Shown piece after piece: positions 42,761 through 50,559 of a stretch of DNA of 64,000 nt. The notes under the pieces are model-generated. The model was not told the DNA's origin, made no database searches, and was given only the letters and a program-made list of their open reading frames with translations. The position numbers and the translations under genes were made by a program. Source of the DNA: Enterocloster bolteae. Lineage in GTDB: Bacteria; Bacillota; Clostridia; Lachnospirales; Lachnospiraceae. The DNA lies in NCBI RefSeq assembly GCF_002234575.2, contig NZ_CP022464.2:2170001-2234000 (forward strand). Direction: 5' to 3'. Each line of letters starts with the position of its first letter. Position 1 is the stretch's first letter.

Positions 42761-43280
42761 GAGCATGGCTCCTTTCTGAAAAATGGTTCTGGTTTGCGCC
42801 CAAGGGCATTGGCTCCAGTTCCAGCCTTAGTTTTTTCAGGGTACGGTAAAGCCTGGCCTTTACTGTATTGAGATTTTCACCTACTATATCAGCAATATCT
42901 TCTAATTTAAGATCCTCAAAATACCGCAGTATGATGACGGTCCTGCTTTTGTCATCCAGCCGTTTTATCATCTGTTTTAAGTCCAGGTCCTGGTAATGGT
43001 CCTCTGTGGGAGTCTCCGGCATTTCTTCTGTGGGTGTTTCTTTCTTTTTCCTGCGCAGCATATCCAGGCTTGTGTTGACCACGATCCGGTAAATCCATGT
43101 GGACAGGTAGTCTTTATTTCTGACCCCTTTGCAGTCCTTAATTGCCCGATAGGCGCTTTCCTGGACTACATCCAGGGCATCATCCTGGTTTCGCATCAGC
43201 TTAAATGCCAGGCGGTAGTAGCGTTCATAATTTTCTGTAAGGAGACGTTCTGTTTCCGCCGTATTGTTGTATAAGCCCAT
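42729..43280 (-). CDS. ECF-type RNA polymerase sigma factor (SigV-like)
   Basis: A 183-residue ECF sigma factor. Region 2 (YYRLAFKLMRNQDDALDVVQESAYRAI) binds core polymerase and the -10; region 4 (KSRTVIILRYFEDLKLEDIADIVGENLNTVKARLYRTLKKL) reads the -35. It forms a switch with the overlapping RsiV-like gene; released sigma would activate cell-envelope defence genes and its own operon through the promoter at 43314. AAAGGAGG precedes the start. Confidence 0.9.
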   Translation of the reverse strand: MGLYNNTAETERLLTENYERYYRLAFKLMRNQDDALDVVQESAYRAIKDCKGVRNKDYLSTWIYRIVVNTSLDMLRRKKKETPTEEMPETPTEDHYQDLDLKQMIKRLDDKSRTVIILRYFEDLKLEDIADIVGENLNTVKARLYRTLKKLRLELEPMPLGANQNHFSERSHAHETGRKQTDG

Positions 43281-43313
43281 GTATCTGCATCCTCCTTTCG
43301 TATCCTTCTGACT

Positions 43314-43344
43314 GTTAGACGTCTGAGGCGGGGATAAAGTTGCA
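43314..43344 (-). promoter_or_regulatory. ECF-type autoregulatory promoter
   Basis: On the minus strand TGCAAC (43344-43339), 17 bp, CGTCTAAC (43321-43314). AAC at -35 and CGTC at -10 are the ECF hallmark and resemble the SigV consensus. It lies directly upstream of the sigma gene. Confidence 0.7.
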
Positions 43345-43355
43345 TCTATTTTAAG

Positions 43356-43383
43356 ATTTTACAGATTGGTTTATAAAATGCAA
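43356..43383 (-). promoter_or_regulatory. Basal sigma-A type promoter of the sigma operon
   Basis: On the minus strand TTGCAT (43383-43378), 16 bp, TAAAAT (43361-43356), upstream of the ECF promoter. Confidence 0.5.
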
Positions 43384-43389
43384 CATCCA

Positions 43390-43418
43390 TTGTGTTTTAA
43401 GCTGAAAAATGTTATATT
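43390..43418 (+). promoter_or_regulatory. Promoter of the amidase_2 gene
   Basis: TTGTGT (43390-43395), 17 bp, TATATT (43413-43418). It is back to back with the sigma-operon promoters. Confidence 0.5.
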
Positions 43419-43470
43419 GTTCATGTGACAGAATCAGCGGAACATGAATCAATGAAAGGTGTACGAAAGG

Positions 43471-44460
43471 ATGAAAGAGGAACGGACCAACGATATAGAC
43501 AGGATGAGAGAATACGAAGATATCCGGCAGGTACCGCTGGAGCCCAACAGGCCTGCGTCAGGCCGGCAGAATCCTCCTGTGGGGGATTCCTACATAGGGG
43601 GCAGGCCCAGACGAGAGCGGATTTCCAGGAGAAAGCCCGGTATAGGAGATGGGGCGCCGGAGGCCAGAACGTCTGCAGCCAGAACATCTGCAGCCAGAAA
43701 GTCTGCTGACAGAACGGCGCAGGAGGTCCAGAACACCGGAAAGAAGGCTGACCGGTCCCAAAGAAGTAAAAAAGCAGGAAATTCAGGCTCAGGAGAACAC
43801 CGGAACCGTTCGGGCAAAGGCGTGTCCTTCCTTGCACTTTTGCTGGTGCTCATATTGGGCGCCGGCGCCGGTCTGGGCGGAGGCTATTACCTCTGGGGAT
43901 GGGAGCGGCCTTATACCGTGGATTTGAAGGCGGTGGAGGTGCCGGATTATGTAGAGCAGGATTTTATAAGGAAGAATATATTTTCCAGACCGGACGTGGG
44001 GCGTCAGAAGGTGGATAAGATTGTCATACACTATGTGGCCAATCCCGGCTCCACGGCCAAGAATAACAGGGACTATTTTGACAGCCTGGCTGACCAGGAC
44101 CCGCAAAAAAGCGGTTCGTCTGCCAGCAGCCATTTTGTGGTGGGGCTGGAAGGTGAAGTTATCCAGTGCATCCCTGTAAATGAGATTGCCTATGCCAATG
44201 CCCCTTTAAACAACACCACAGTCGCCATAGAGGTGTGCCATCCGGACGACAGCGGAAAGTTCAATGATGCCACCTATGAATCCCTGGTGGATTTGACAGC
44301 CTTCCTCTGCAGGCAGCTGAAACTGACGCCCGGGGACGTTATACGCCATTATGATGTGAATGAAAAACTCTGCCCCAAGTATTATGTGGAGCATGAGGAC
44401 GCATGGGAGCAGTTTCTTAAGGATGTAAAGACGGCCATGAAGACGGAAAGTGCGGGATGA
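43471..44460 (+). CDS. Membrane-anchored N-acetylmuramoyl-L-alanine amidase (Amidase_2/PGRP)
   Basis: About 329 residues. A basic, repeat-containing cytoplasmic N-terminus of about 115 residues (ARTSAARTSAARKSADRT) precedes one membrane helix (FLALLLVLILGAGAGLG), then an extracellular amidase_2 domain: VDKIVIHYVANPGSTAKNN, SSHFVVGLEGEVIQCIP, TTVAIEVCHPD, VIRHYDVNEKLCPKYY. The conserved His residues and the terminal Lys/Cys-Pro zinc-site motif are present. It cleaves peptidoglycan stem peptides. The start is uncertain between the ATG at 43471 and the GTG at 43459, both with only modest ribosome binding sites. Confidence 0.85.
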   Translation: MKEERTNDIDRMREYEDIRQVPLEPNRPASGRQNPPVGDSYIGGRPRRERISRRKPGIGDGAPEARTSAARTSAARKSADRTAQEVQNTGKKADRSQRSKKAGNSGSGEHRNRSGKGVSFLALLLVLILGAGAGLGGGYYLWGWERPYTVDLKAVEVPDYVEQDFIRKNIFSRPDVGRQKVDKIVIHYVANPGSTAKNNRDYFDSLADQDPQKSGSSASSHFVVGLEGEVIQCIPVNEIAYANAPLNNTTVAIEVCHPDDSGKFNDATYESLVDLTAFLCRQLKLTPGDVIRHYDVNEKLCPKYYVEHEDAWEQFLKDVKTAMKTESAG

Positions 44461-44502
44461 GGTGCATAGACATATTAAACTAAATACATAAATATAATAA
44501 AT

Positions 44503-44540
44503 GCCGTACAGTCTTGAGGTAAAAGATTGTACGGCGTTTT
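44503..44540 (+). terminator. Intrinsic terminator between convergent genes
   Basis: GCCGTACAGTCTT (44503-44515) pairs with AAGATTGTACGGC (44523-44535) with one G-T pair; GTTTT follows. Confidence 0.8.
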
Positions 44541-44563
44541 CAGACGCAGACGGAAACTTCCGG

Positions 44564-45373
44564 CTAAAGAGGAATGAATTCCGGCTTTCTGCCATGGTAC
44601 ACGGTAAAATATCTATAACCGCAGTCAGACAGCAGTTCGCGGCAGGTGTCAAAGGCATAACCCACATATTCCGGGGTATGGGCGTCGGAACCAATGGTTA
44701 TCATCTCGCCTCCCAGCTCCCGGTAGCGCATGAGAATCTTCCGGCAGGGATTGGGCTGGCCCAGGCCGTACTTGAAACCGCCTGTGTTGCACTCCAGGGA
44801 TTTGCCGTTTTCAATAAGAATCTTTAAGAGAGGGTCAATCCACTGGCTCAGATGCCGGTAGTCGTAAAAGTCATTCTGGTGGGGAGCGTAGCGCACCGCA
44901 TAATCCAGATGGCCAAAGGAATCAAAGGTGCGGCACAGGTCTCTGACACGCACCAGGGAGGCTTCAAAGAAATCCTCAAAGCCGGGCACCTCGCCCCGCT
45001 TGTTCCAGTATTCCGGGTCATATGGGTCCATGCTCTTTACAAAATGGCTGGATCCGATGATGAAATCAAAGGAATCCCCATAGCGCTTTACAAAGTGATC
45101 CAAATATTCCTTAAGATGATCCTGAAGTCCCAGCTCGATTCCGATGTTGATGCGGATGCGGTCCCTGTACTCTGCCTGGAGCATGCGCAGGGACGTGAGA
45201 TAGGTGGGGATATCCAGGATAAAATCACAGTCGCAGAATCCGGAATCGTAGTCGTGGTGGTCGGTAATGCACATCTCCTTCATGCCCAGTTCTATGGCTT
45301 TCTCAATCTGCAGGCTGATGGGGGTGTTGGAGTCACCGGAAAATTCAGTGTGCAGATGGCAGTCGTATATCAT
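44564..45373 (-). CDS. PHP-domain phosphatase, histidinol-phosphatase (HisJ) family
   Basis: A 269-residue metal-dependent phosphatase. PHP motifs in order: H6-x-H8 (DCHLHTEFSGD), D38-H39-H40 (ITDHHD), E80 (GIELG), H110 (GSSHF), GHLDY and GSDAHT. The closest named family is HisJ/HisK, histidinol phosphate to histidinol, but no other his genes are near, so another phosphomonoester is possible. AAAGGAG precedes the start. Confidence 0.85.
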   Translation of the reverse strand: MIYDCHLHTEFSGDSNTPISLQIEKAIELGMKEMCITDHHDYDSGFCDCDFILDIPTYLTSLRMLQAEYRDRIRINIGIELGLQDHLKEYLDHFVKRYGDSFDFIIGSSHFVKSMDPYDPEYWNKRGEVPGFEDFFEASLVRVRDLCRTFDSFGHLDYAVRYAPHQNDFYDYRHLSQWIDPLLKILIENGKSLECNTGGFKYGLGQPNPCRKILMRYRELGGEMITIGSDAHTPEYVGYAFDTCRELLSDCGYRYFTVYHGRKPEFIPL

Positions 45374-45472
45374 CGGAGCTTCTCCTTTGCTTCTATATAA
45401 ATAATAGCTTCTTAATAAAAAACAGCAGTATTTTTATTAATACCGGCATTTTCATACGCATTTCATAACAAC

Positions 45473-45500
45473 ATTATAGCAGAAAATACCCGAATGGCAA
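45473..45500 (-). promoter_or_regulatory. Promoter of the PHP gene
   Basis: On the minus strand TTGCCA (45500-45495), 16 bp, TATAAT (45478-45473), about 100 bases before the start. Confidence 0.55.
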
Positions 45501-45558
45501 GATTCCAGTCTTTTCTTCGTATAAAAAGGTCAAAGATCCGTAAAAATAAAAAAAGGAC

Positions 45559-45587
45559 TTGCCATTTCTTTAGAAATTGATTACAAT
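45559..45587 (+). promoter_or_regulatory. Promoter of the glycolytic operon
   Basis: TTGCCA (45559-45564), 17 bp, TACAAT (45582-45587). The leader to the ATG at 45651 is about 55 bases and very A/T-rich, which suits strong expression. Confidence 0.6.
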
Positions 45588-45650
45588 AGAGAGAAGTTGA
45601 TTAATATTTAACAATAATATATTTTTTAACAAACTAGGAGGAATTGAATC

Positions 45651-46682
45651 ATGGCAGTAAAAGTAGCGATTAATGGATTTGGACGTATTGGACGTCTGGC
45701 TTTCCGTCAGATGTTCGGAGCAGAAGGTTACGATGTAGTAGCTATCAATGACTTAACCGATCCTAAGATGTTAGCTCATCTGTTAAAGTATGATACAGCA
45801 CAGGGTGGATATGCCGGCGTTTATGGCCAGGGTCTGCACACTGTTGAGGCTGGAGAGGATTCCATCACTGTAGACGGCAAGAAAATCACCATCTACAAGG
45901 AGCCAAAGGCTGCTGATCTTCCATGGGGCGAAATCGGCGTAGACGTAGTTCTGGAGTGTACAGGATTCTACTGCTCTAAGGACAAAGCTCAGGCACACAT
46001 CGAGGCAGGCGCTAAGAAAGTTGTTATCTCCGCTCCTGCAGGCAATGACCTTCCTACTATTGTATACAGCGTTAATGAGAATGTACTGACAGCTGATGAT
46101 AAGATTATCTCCGCAGCTTCCTGTACAACAAACTGCTTAGCTCCTATGGCTAAGGCTCTGAATGATTATGCTCCTATCCAGAGCGGTATCATGTCCACCA
46201 TCCACGCTTACACAGGCGATCAGATGATTCTGGACGGACCACACAGAAAAGGCGATTTAAGAAGAGCAAGAGCCGGCGCAGCTAACATCGTTCCTAACTC
46301 CACTGGTGCAGCTAAGGCTATCGGCCTGGTTATCCCAGAGCTGAACGGCAAGTTAATCGGTTCCGCACAGCGTGTACCTGTACCAACCGGTTCCACCACA
46401 ATCTTAACAGCTGTTGTTAAGAAGGCTGGTGTTACAAAGGAAGACATCAACGCAGCTATGAAGGCAGCTGCCAGCGAGTCCTTTGGATACAATGAGGATG
46501 CCATCGTATCTTCCGACGTTATCGGCATGAGATATGGTTCTCTGTTCGATGCAACACAGACCATGGTAGCTCAGATTGCAGATGATCTGTATGAAGTACA
46601 GGTTGTTTCATGGTATGACAATGAGAACTCCTACACAAGCCAGATGGTAAGGACAATCAAGTACTTTGCTGAGTTAGGCTAA
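45651..46682 (+). CDS. gap: Glyceraldehyde-3-phosphate dehydrogenase
   Basis: A 343-residue NAD-dependent glycolytic enzyme, glyceraldehyde 3-phosphate to 1,3-bisphosphoglycerate. The NAD-binding INGFGRIGRLAFRQ opens the protein, and the active-site cysteine is C158 in SAASCTTNCLAPM. The codon choice (many CTG, TTA and GCA/GCT codons, few rare ones) differs from the flanking genes, as usual for highly expressed genes. AGGAGG precedes the start. First gene of gap-pgk-tpiA-gpmI. Confidence 0.97.
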   Translation: MAVKVAINGFGRIGRLAFRQMFGAEGYDVVAINDLTDPKMLAHLLKYDTAQGGYAGVYGQGLHTVEAGEDSITVDGKKITIYKEPKAADLPWGEIGVDVVLECTGFYCSKDKAQAHIEAGAKKVVISAPAGNDLPTIVYSVNENVLTADDKIISAASCTTNCLAPMAKALNDYAPIQSGIMSTIHAYTGDQMILDGPHRKGDLRRARAGAANIVPNSTGAAKAIGLVIPELNGKLIGSAQRVPVPTGSTTILTAVVKKAGVTKEDINAAMKAAASESFGYNEDAIVSSDVIGMRYGSLFDATQTMVAQIADDLYEVQVVSWYDNENSYTSQMVRTIKYFAELG

Positions 46683-46720
46683 TTGTGACAACAGGACAGT
46701 AATTTCTAAGTAGACTCATG

Positions 46721-46750
46721 AAGGGTCCGGTCGTTTGGGCCGGGCCCTTT
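46721..46750 (+). terminator. Leaky terminator/attenuator between gap and pgk
   Basis: AAGGGTCCGG (46721-46730) pairs with CCGGGCCCTT (46740-46749), one G-T pair, followed only by TTTG. It would raise gap over the downstream genes. Confidence 0.65.
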
Positions 46751-46791
46751 GTTCGCCAAATGTATCAATGACTCTGAAAGGGGAAAGAAAT

Positions 46792-48009
46792 ATGTTAAAC
46801 AAGAAAACAGTTGATGATTTAAAAGATTTACAGGGAAAAAAAGTACTGGTACGCTGTGATTTCAACGTTCCGTTAAAGGAAGGCGTTATCCAGAACTATA
46901 ACCGTATTGACGGAGCCATCCCTACCATAAAGAAGCTTCTTGACCAGGGCGCCAAGGTTATCCTGTGCTCCCATTTAGGCAAGCCAAAGGGCGAGCCCGT
47001 TCCGGAGATGAGCCTTGCTCCTGTTGCTCCTGCTCTGAGCGAAAGACTGGGCGTAGAGGTTAAGTTTGTGGACGATCCAAAGGTAACAGGGCCTGAGACA
47101 CAGAAGGTAGCTGCTGAGTTAAAGGACGGAGAGGTTCTGCTTCTTCAGAATACCCGTTACAGAGTTGAGGAGACCAAATTCAAAGACGGCGATGCTGCAA
47201 GCGAGGCTTATGCAAAAGAGCTGGCTGACCTGTGCGACGGCATTTTCGTAAACGACGCATTCGGCACAGCCCACAGGGCACACTGCTCCAACGTAGGCGT
47301 TACCAGATTTACCAAGGAGAACGTGGTGGGATACCTGATGGAAAAGGAAATCAGGTTCTTAGGACAGGCGGTTGAGAATCCGGTTCGTCCATTCGTGGCC
47401 ATTCTGGGCGGCGCCAAGGTTTCCGATAAGATTAATGTAATTAACAACCTGTTAGACAAGGTTGACACCCTGATTATCGGCGGAGGTATGGCTTACACCT
47501 TTGCAAAGGCACAGGGCCAGGAAATCGGCAATTCCTTATGTGAGGCAGATAAGCTGGACTATGCACTGGAGATGATTAAGAAGGCAGAAGAGAAGGGCGT
47601 TAAGCTGCTGCTTCCTGTTGATCATGTGGAAGGAAAGGAATTCTCCAACGACACCGAGCATAAAGTAGTGGATGTAATTGACGCAGGCTGGTCAGGATTT
47701 GACATCGGACCTAAGACCATCGCGCTTTACAAGGAAGCACTGCAGGGCGCCAAGACGGTTGTGTGGAATGGACCTATGGGCGTGTTCGAGTTCTCCAACT
47801 TCGCAGAAGGCACACTGGAAGTATGCCGTGCGGTTGCTGAACTGGCAGATGCCACCACGGTTATCGGCGGCGGCGACTCTGTCAATGCTGTGAAGAGACT
47901 GGGCTTTGCTGATAAGATGACCCATATCTCCACCGGCGGCGGCGCTTCCCTGGAATTCCTGGAGGGCAAGGAACTGCCAGGTGTGGCTGCAGCTGACAAC
48001 AAAGCTTAA
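46792..48009 (+). CDS. pgk: Phosphoglycerate kinase
   Basis: A 405-residue glycolytic kinase, ATP-forming. The N-domain opens with LQGKKVLVRCDFNVPLKEG and has the substrate-binding CSHLGKPKG; the C-domain has the nucleotide loop near WNGPMGVFEF and GGGDSVNAVKRLG. The start is the ATG at 46792, with AAGGGGAAAG upstream; the longer frame would include the attenuator. Confidence 0.97.
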   Translation: MLNKKTVDDLKDLQGKKVLVRCDFNVPLKEGVIQNYNRIDGAIPTIKKLLDQGAKVILCSHLGKPKGEPVPEMSLAPVAPALSERLGVEVKFVDDPKVTGPETQKVAAELKDGEVLLLQNTRYRVEETKFKDGDAASEAYAKELADLCDGIFVNDAFGTAHRAHCSNVGVTRFTKENVVGYLMEKEIRFLGQAVENPVRPFVAILGGAKVSDKINVINNLLDKVDTLIIGGGMAYTFAKAQGQEIGNSLCEADKLDYALEMIKKAEEKGVKLLLPVDHVEGKEFSNDTEHKVVDVIDAGWSGFDIGPKTIALYKEALQGAKTVVWNGPMGVFEFSNFAEGTLEVCRAVAELADATTVIGGGDSVNAVKRLGFADKMTHISTGGGASLEFLEGKELPGVAAADNKA

Positions 48010-48059
48010 TTCGGTTTTCCCATAAGTGATTACAGTGTGAAAGGGAGAGGTAAAATACA

Positions 48060-48812
48060 ATGTCAAGAAAGAAAATTATAGCAGGCAACTGGAAGATGAA
48101 CATGACTCCGTCAGAGGCGGTTGCCCTTGTAAACGAGTTAAAGCCATTGGTAGCGAATGAGGATGTGGATGTGGTATTCTGTGTGCCTGCCATTGACATT
48201 ATTCCTGCTATGGAAGCAGCTAAGGGATCCAATATCTGTATCGGAGCCGAGAACATGTACTATGAGGAGAAGGGCGCTTATACAGGCGAGATTTCTCCCA
48301 ACATGCTGGTAGACGCCGGCGTTAAGTACGTAATCATCGGTCATTCAGAGAGACGCGAGTATTTCGCAGAGACAGATGAGACCGTGAACAAAAAGGTGTT
48401 AAAGGCCTTTGAACACGGCATCACACCGATTGTCTGCTGCGGAGAGACACTCACACAGAGGGAGCAGGGAATCACCATTGACTGGATCCGCCAGCAGATT
48501 AAGATTGCATTCCTGAATGTGACAGCTGACCAGGCTAAGACTGCGGTTATTGCTTACGAGCCAATCTGGGCAATCGGAACCGGCAAGGTGGCTACCACAG
48601 AGCAGGCTGAGGAAGTCTGCGCAGCTATCCGTGTATGCATTGGAGAGATTTACGATGAGGCTACAGCTGAGGCAATCCGTATCCAGTACGGCGGCTCTGT
48701 ATCCGCATCTTCCGCTCCGGAGCTTTTCGCACAGCCGGATATGGATGGAGGACTGGTAGGCGGCGCTTCCTTAAAGCCTGACTTTGGCAAGATTGTAAAT
48801 TACAACAAGTAA
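48060..48812 (+). CDS. tpiA: Triosephosphate isomerase
   Basis: A 250-residue TIM barrel. Catalytic residues: K12 (AGNWKMN), H95 (IIGHSERRE) and E167 (AYEPIWAIGTGK). It lies 50 bases after pgk with AAAGGGAGAGG as ribosome binding site. Confidence 0.97.
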   Translation: MSRKKIIAGNWKMNMTPSEAVALVNELKPLVANEDVDVVFCVPAIDIIPAMEAAKGSNICIGAENMYYEEKGAYTGEISPNMLVDAGVKYVIIGHSERREYFAETDETVNKKVLKAFEHGITPIVCCGETLTQREQGITIDWIRQQIKIAFLNVTADQAKTAVIAYEPIWAIGTGKVATTEQAEEVCAAIRVCIGEIYDEATAEAIRIQYGGSVSASSAPELFAQPDMDGGLVGGASLKPDFGKIVNYNK

Positions 48813-48825
48813 TAACGGAATGTGT

Positions 48826-48886
48826 GCCCTGCTCCTGACCGGAGCGTGACCCAATGCGGGATTCACGCGCCATAAGGCGGCAGGGC
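48826..48886 (+). ncRNA. Cloverleaf-like fold in the tpiA-gpmI intergenic RNA
   Basis: GCCCTG (48826-48831) pairs with CAGGGC (48881-48886) and encloses three hairpins with almost no unpaired bases between them: CTCC/GGAG (48832-48844), CGTGA-CCC/GGG-TCACG (48845-48867) and CGCC-ATAA-GGCG (48868-48879). There is no T-run, so it is not a simple terminator. No family is recognised. Confidence 0.45.
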
Positions 48887-48910
48887 ATTTAAAACAGAAG
48901 GAGATTGAAA

Positions 48911-50452
48911 ATGAGTAAAAAACCAACCGTATTAATGATTTTAGACGGCTACGGACTGAACGATAACTGCCAGCACAACGCTGTATGCGAGGGCAAGACT
49001 CCGGTTATGGACCAGCTCATGAGCCAGTGCCCCTTTGTAAAGGGCGAGGCCAGCGGCATGGCAGTGGGACTTCCCGAGGGACAGATGGGCAACTCTGAGG
49101 TAGGTCATCTGAACATGGGAGCAGGTCGTATCGTATACCAGGAACTGACCAGAATCACAAAATCCATTCAGGATGGGGACTTTTTCCAGATTCCGGAGTT
49201 CCTCACAGCAATTGAAAACTGCAAAAAACATGATTCTGCCCTTCATATGTTCGGGCTGGTGTCTGACGGCGGCGTACACAGCCACAACACCCATATCTAC
49301 GGCCTGCTGGAGCTGGCTAAGAAGAACGGCTTAAAGAAGGTTTATGTACACTGTTTCCTGGATGGCCGCGATACGCCTCCTGAATCAGGAAAGGGCTTTG
49401 TGGAGCAGCTGGAAGCAAAGATGAAGGAGATCGGCGTAGGCGAGGTAGCGTCTGTCATGGGACGTTACTATGCCATGGACCGTGATAAGAGATGGGACCG
49501 CGTGGAGTTGGCTTACAACGCTCTGACAAAGGGCGAAGGAAATCAGGCTGAAAGCGCTGCTGCAGGCATCCAGGCTTCTTATGACAGCGGCAAGGCAGAT
49601 GAGTTCGTCATCCCCTTTGTGGTGATGAAGGACGGCAAGCCTGCGGCCACCATCCAGGATAAGGATTCCGTGATTTTCTACAACTTCCGTCCGGACCGTG
49701 CAAGGGAGATTACCCGTGCATTCTGCGACGACAGCTTTGACGGCTTCCCAAGGGAGAAAAGGCTGGACCTGGTGTATGTATGCTTTACGGATTATGATGA
49801 GACCATCCAGAACAAGCTGGTTGCCTTTAAGAAGGAGAGTATCACCAATACCTTTGGCGAATTCCTGGCAGCCCACAAAAAGACACAGGTAAGGATTGCG
49901 GAGACTGAGAAATATGCGCATGTGACCTTCTTCTTTAACGGCGGTGTGGAAGAACCCAACGAGGGTGAGGACCGCATTCTGGTTCCTTCTCCAAAGGAAG
50001 TTGCAACCTATGATTTAAAGCCTGAGATGAGCGCCAACGGCGTGTGCGATAAGCTGGTGGAAGCCATCAAATCCGACAAATACGATGTCATCATCATCAA
50101 CTTTGCAAACCCTGACATGGTAGGCCATACCGGGGTAGAGGACGCAGCCATCAAGGCCATCGAGACAGTGGACGCCTGCGTGGGCCGTGCAGTGGAGGCC
50201 ATCAGGGAAGTGGACGGCGTCATGTTTATCTGTGCGGACCATGGAAATGCGGAGCAGCTGGTGGACTATGAGACCGGGGAGCCATTTACAGCTCATACCA
50301 CTAATCCGGTACCATTCATCCTGGTAAATGCAGACCCATCCTGCAAGCTGCGTGAAGGCGGCGCCCTGTGCGATATCGTTCCCACCCTTATTGAGCTCAT
50401 GGGAATGGAGCAGCCTAAGGAAATGACCGGCAAATCATTGCTGGTTAAGTAA
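48911..50452 (+). CDS. gpmI: 2,3-bisphosphoglycerate-independent phosphoglycerate mutase
   Basis: A 513-residue, manganese-dependent alkaline-phosphatase-fold mutase converting 3- to 2-phosphoglycerate. The phospho-acceptor is S62 (GQMGNSEVGH), the same position as in the Bacillus enzyme. LMILDGYG at the N-terminus and FICADHGNAEQL near the C-terminus supply metal ligands. The ATG at 48911 is 7 bases after AAGGAG; the in-frame TTG at 48905 is not needed. Last gene of the operon. Confidence 0.96.
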   Translation: MSKKPTVLMILDGYGLNDNCQHNAVCEGKTPVMDQLMSQCPFVKGEASGMAVGLPEGQMGNSEVGHLNMGAGRIVYQELTRITKSIQDGDFFQIPEFLTAIENCKKHDSALHMFGLVSDGGVHSHNTHIYGLLELAKKNGLKKVYVHCFLDGRDTPPESGKGFVEQLEAKMKEIGVGEVASVMGRYYAMDRDKRWDRVELAYNALTKGEGNQAESAAAGIQASYDSGKADEFVIPFVVMKDGKPAATIQDKDSVIFYNFRPDRAREITRAFCDDSFDGFPREKRLDLVYVCFTDYDETIQNKLVAFKKESITNTFGEFLAAHKKTQVRIAETEKYAHVTFFFNGGVEEPNEGEDRILVPSPKEVATYDLKPEMSANGVCDKLVEAIKSDKYDVIIINFANPDMVGHTGVEDAAIKAIETVDACVGRAVEAIREVDGVMFICADHGNAEQLVDYETGEPFTAHTTNPVPFILVNADPSCKLREGGALCDIVPTLIELMGMEQPKEMTGKSLLVK

Positions 50453-50480
50453 GAAGAATGAAGTGAGAATAAATATGCGT

Positions 50481-50516
50481 AAAAGCCAGCTCCGAATGTC
50501 CGGGGCTGGCTTTTTT
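50481..50516 (+). terminator. Intrinsic terminator of the glycolytic operon
   Basis: AAAAGCCAGCTCCG (50481-50494) pairs with CGGGGCTGGCTTTT (50501-50514) with one G-T pair; T6 run. Confidence 0.88.
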
Positions 50517-50559
50517 GGCCGAAGAGTGCTGGATTAGGCGCAAATGAATCTAAAATCAG

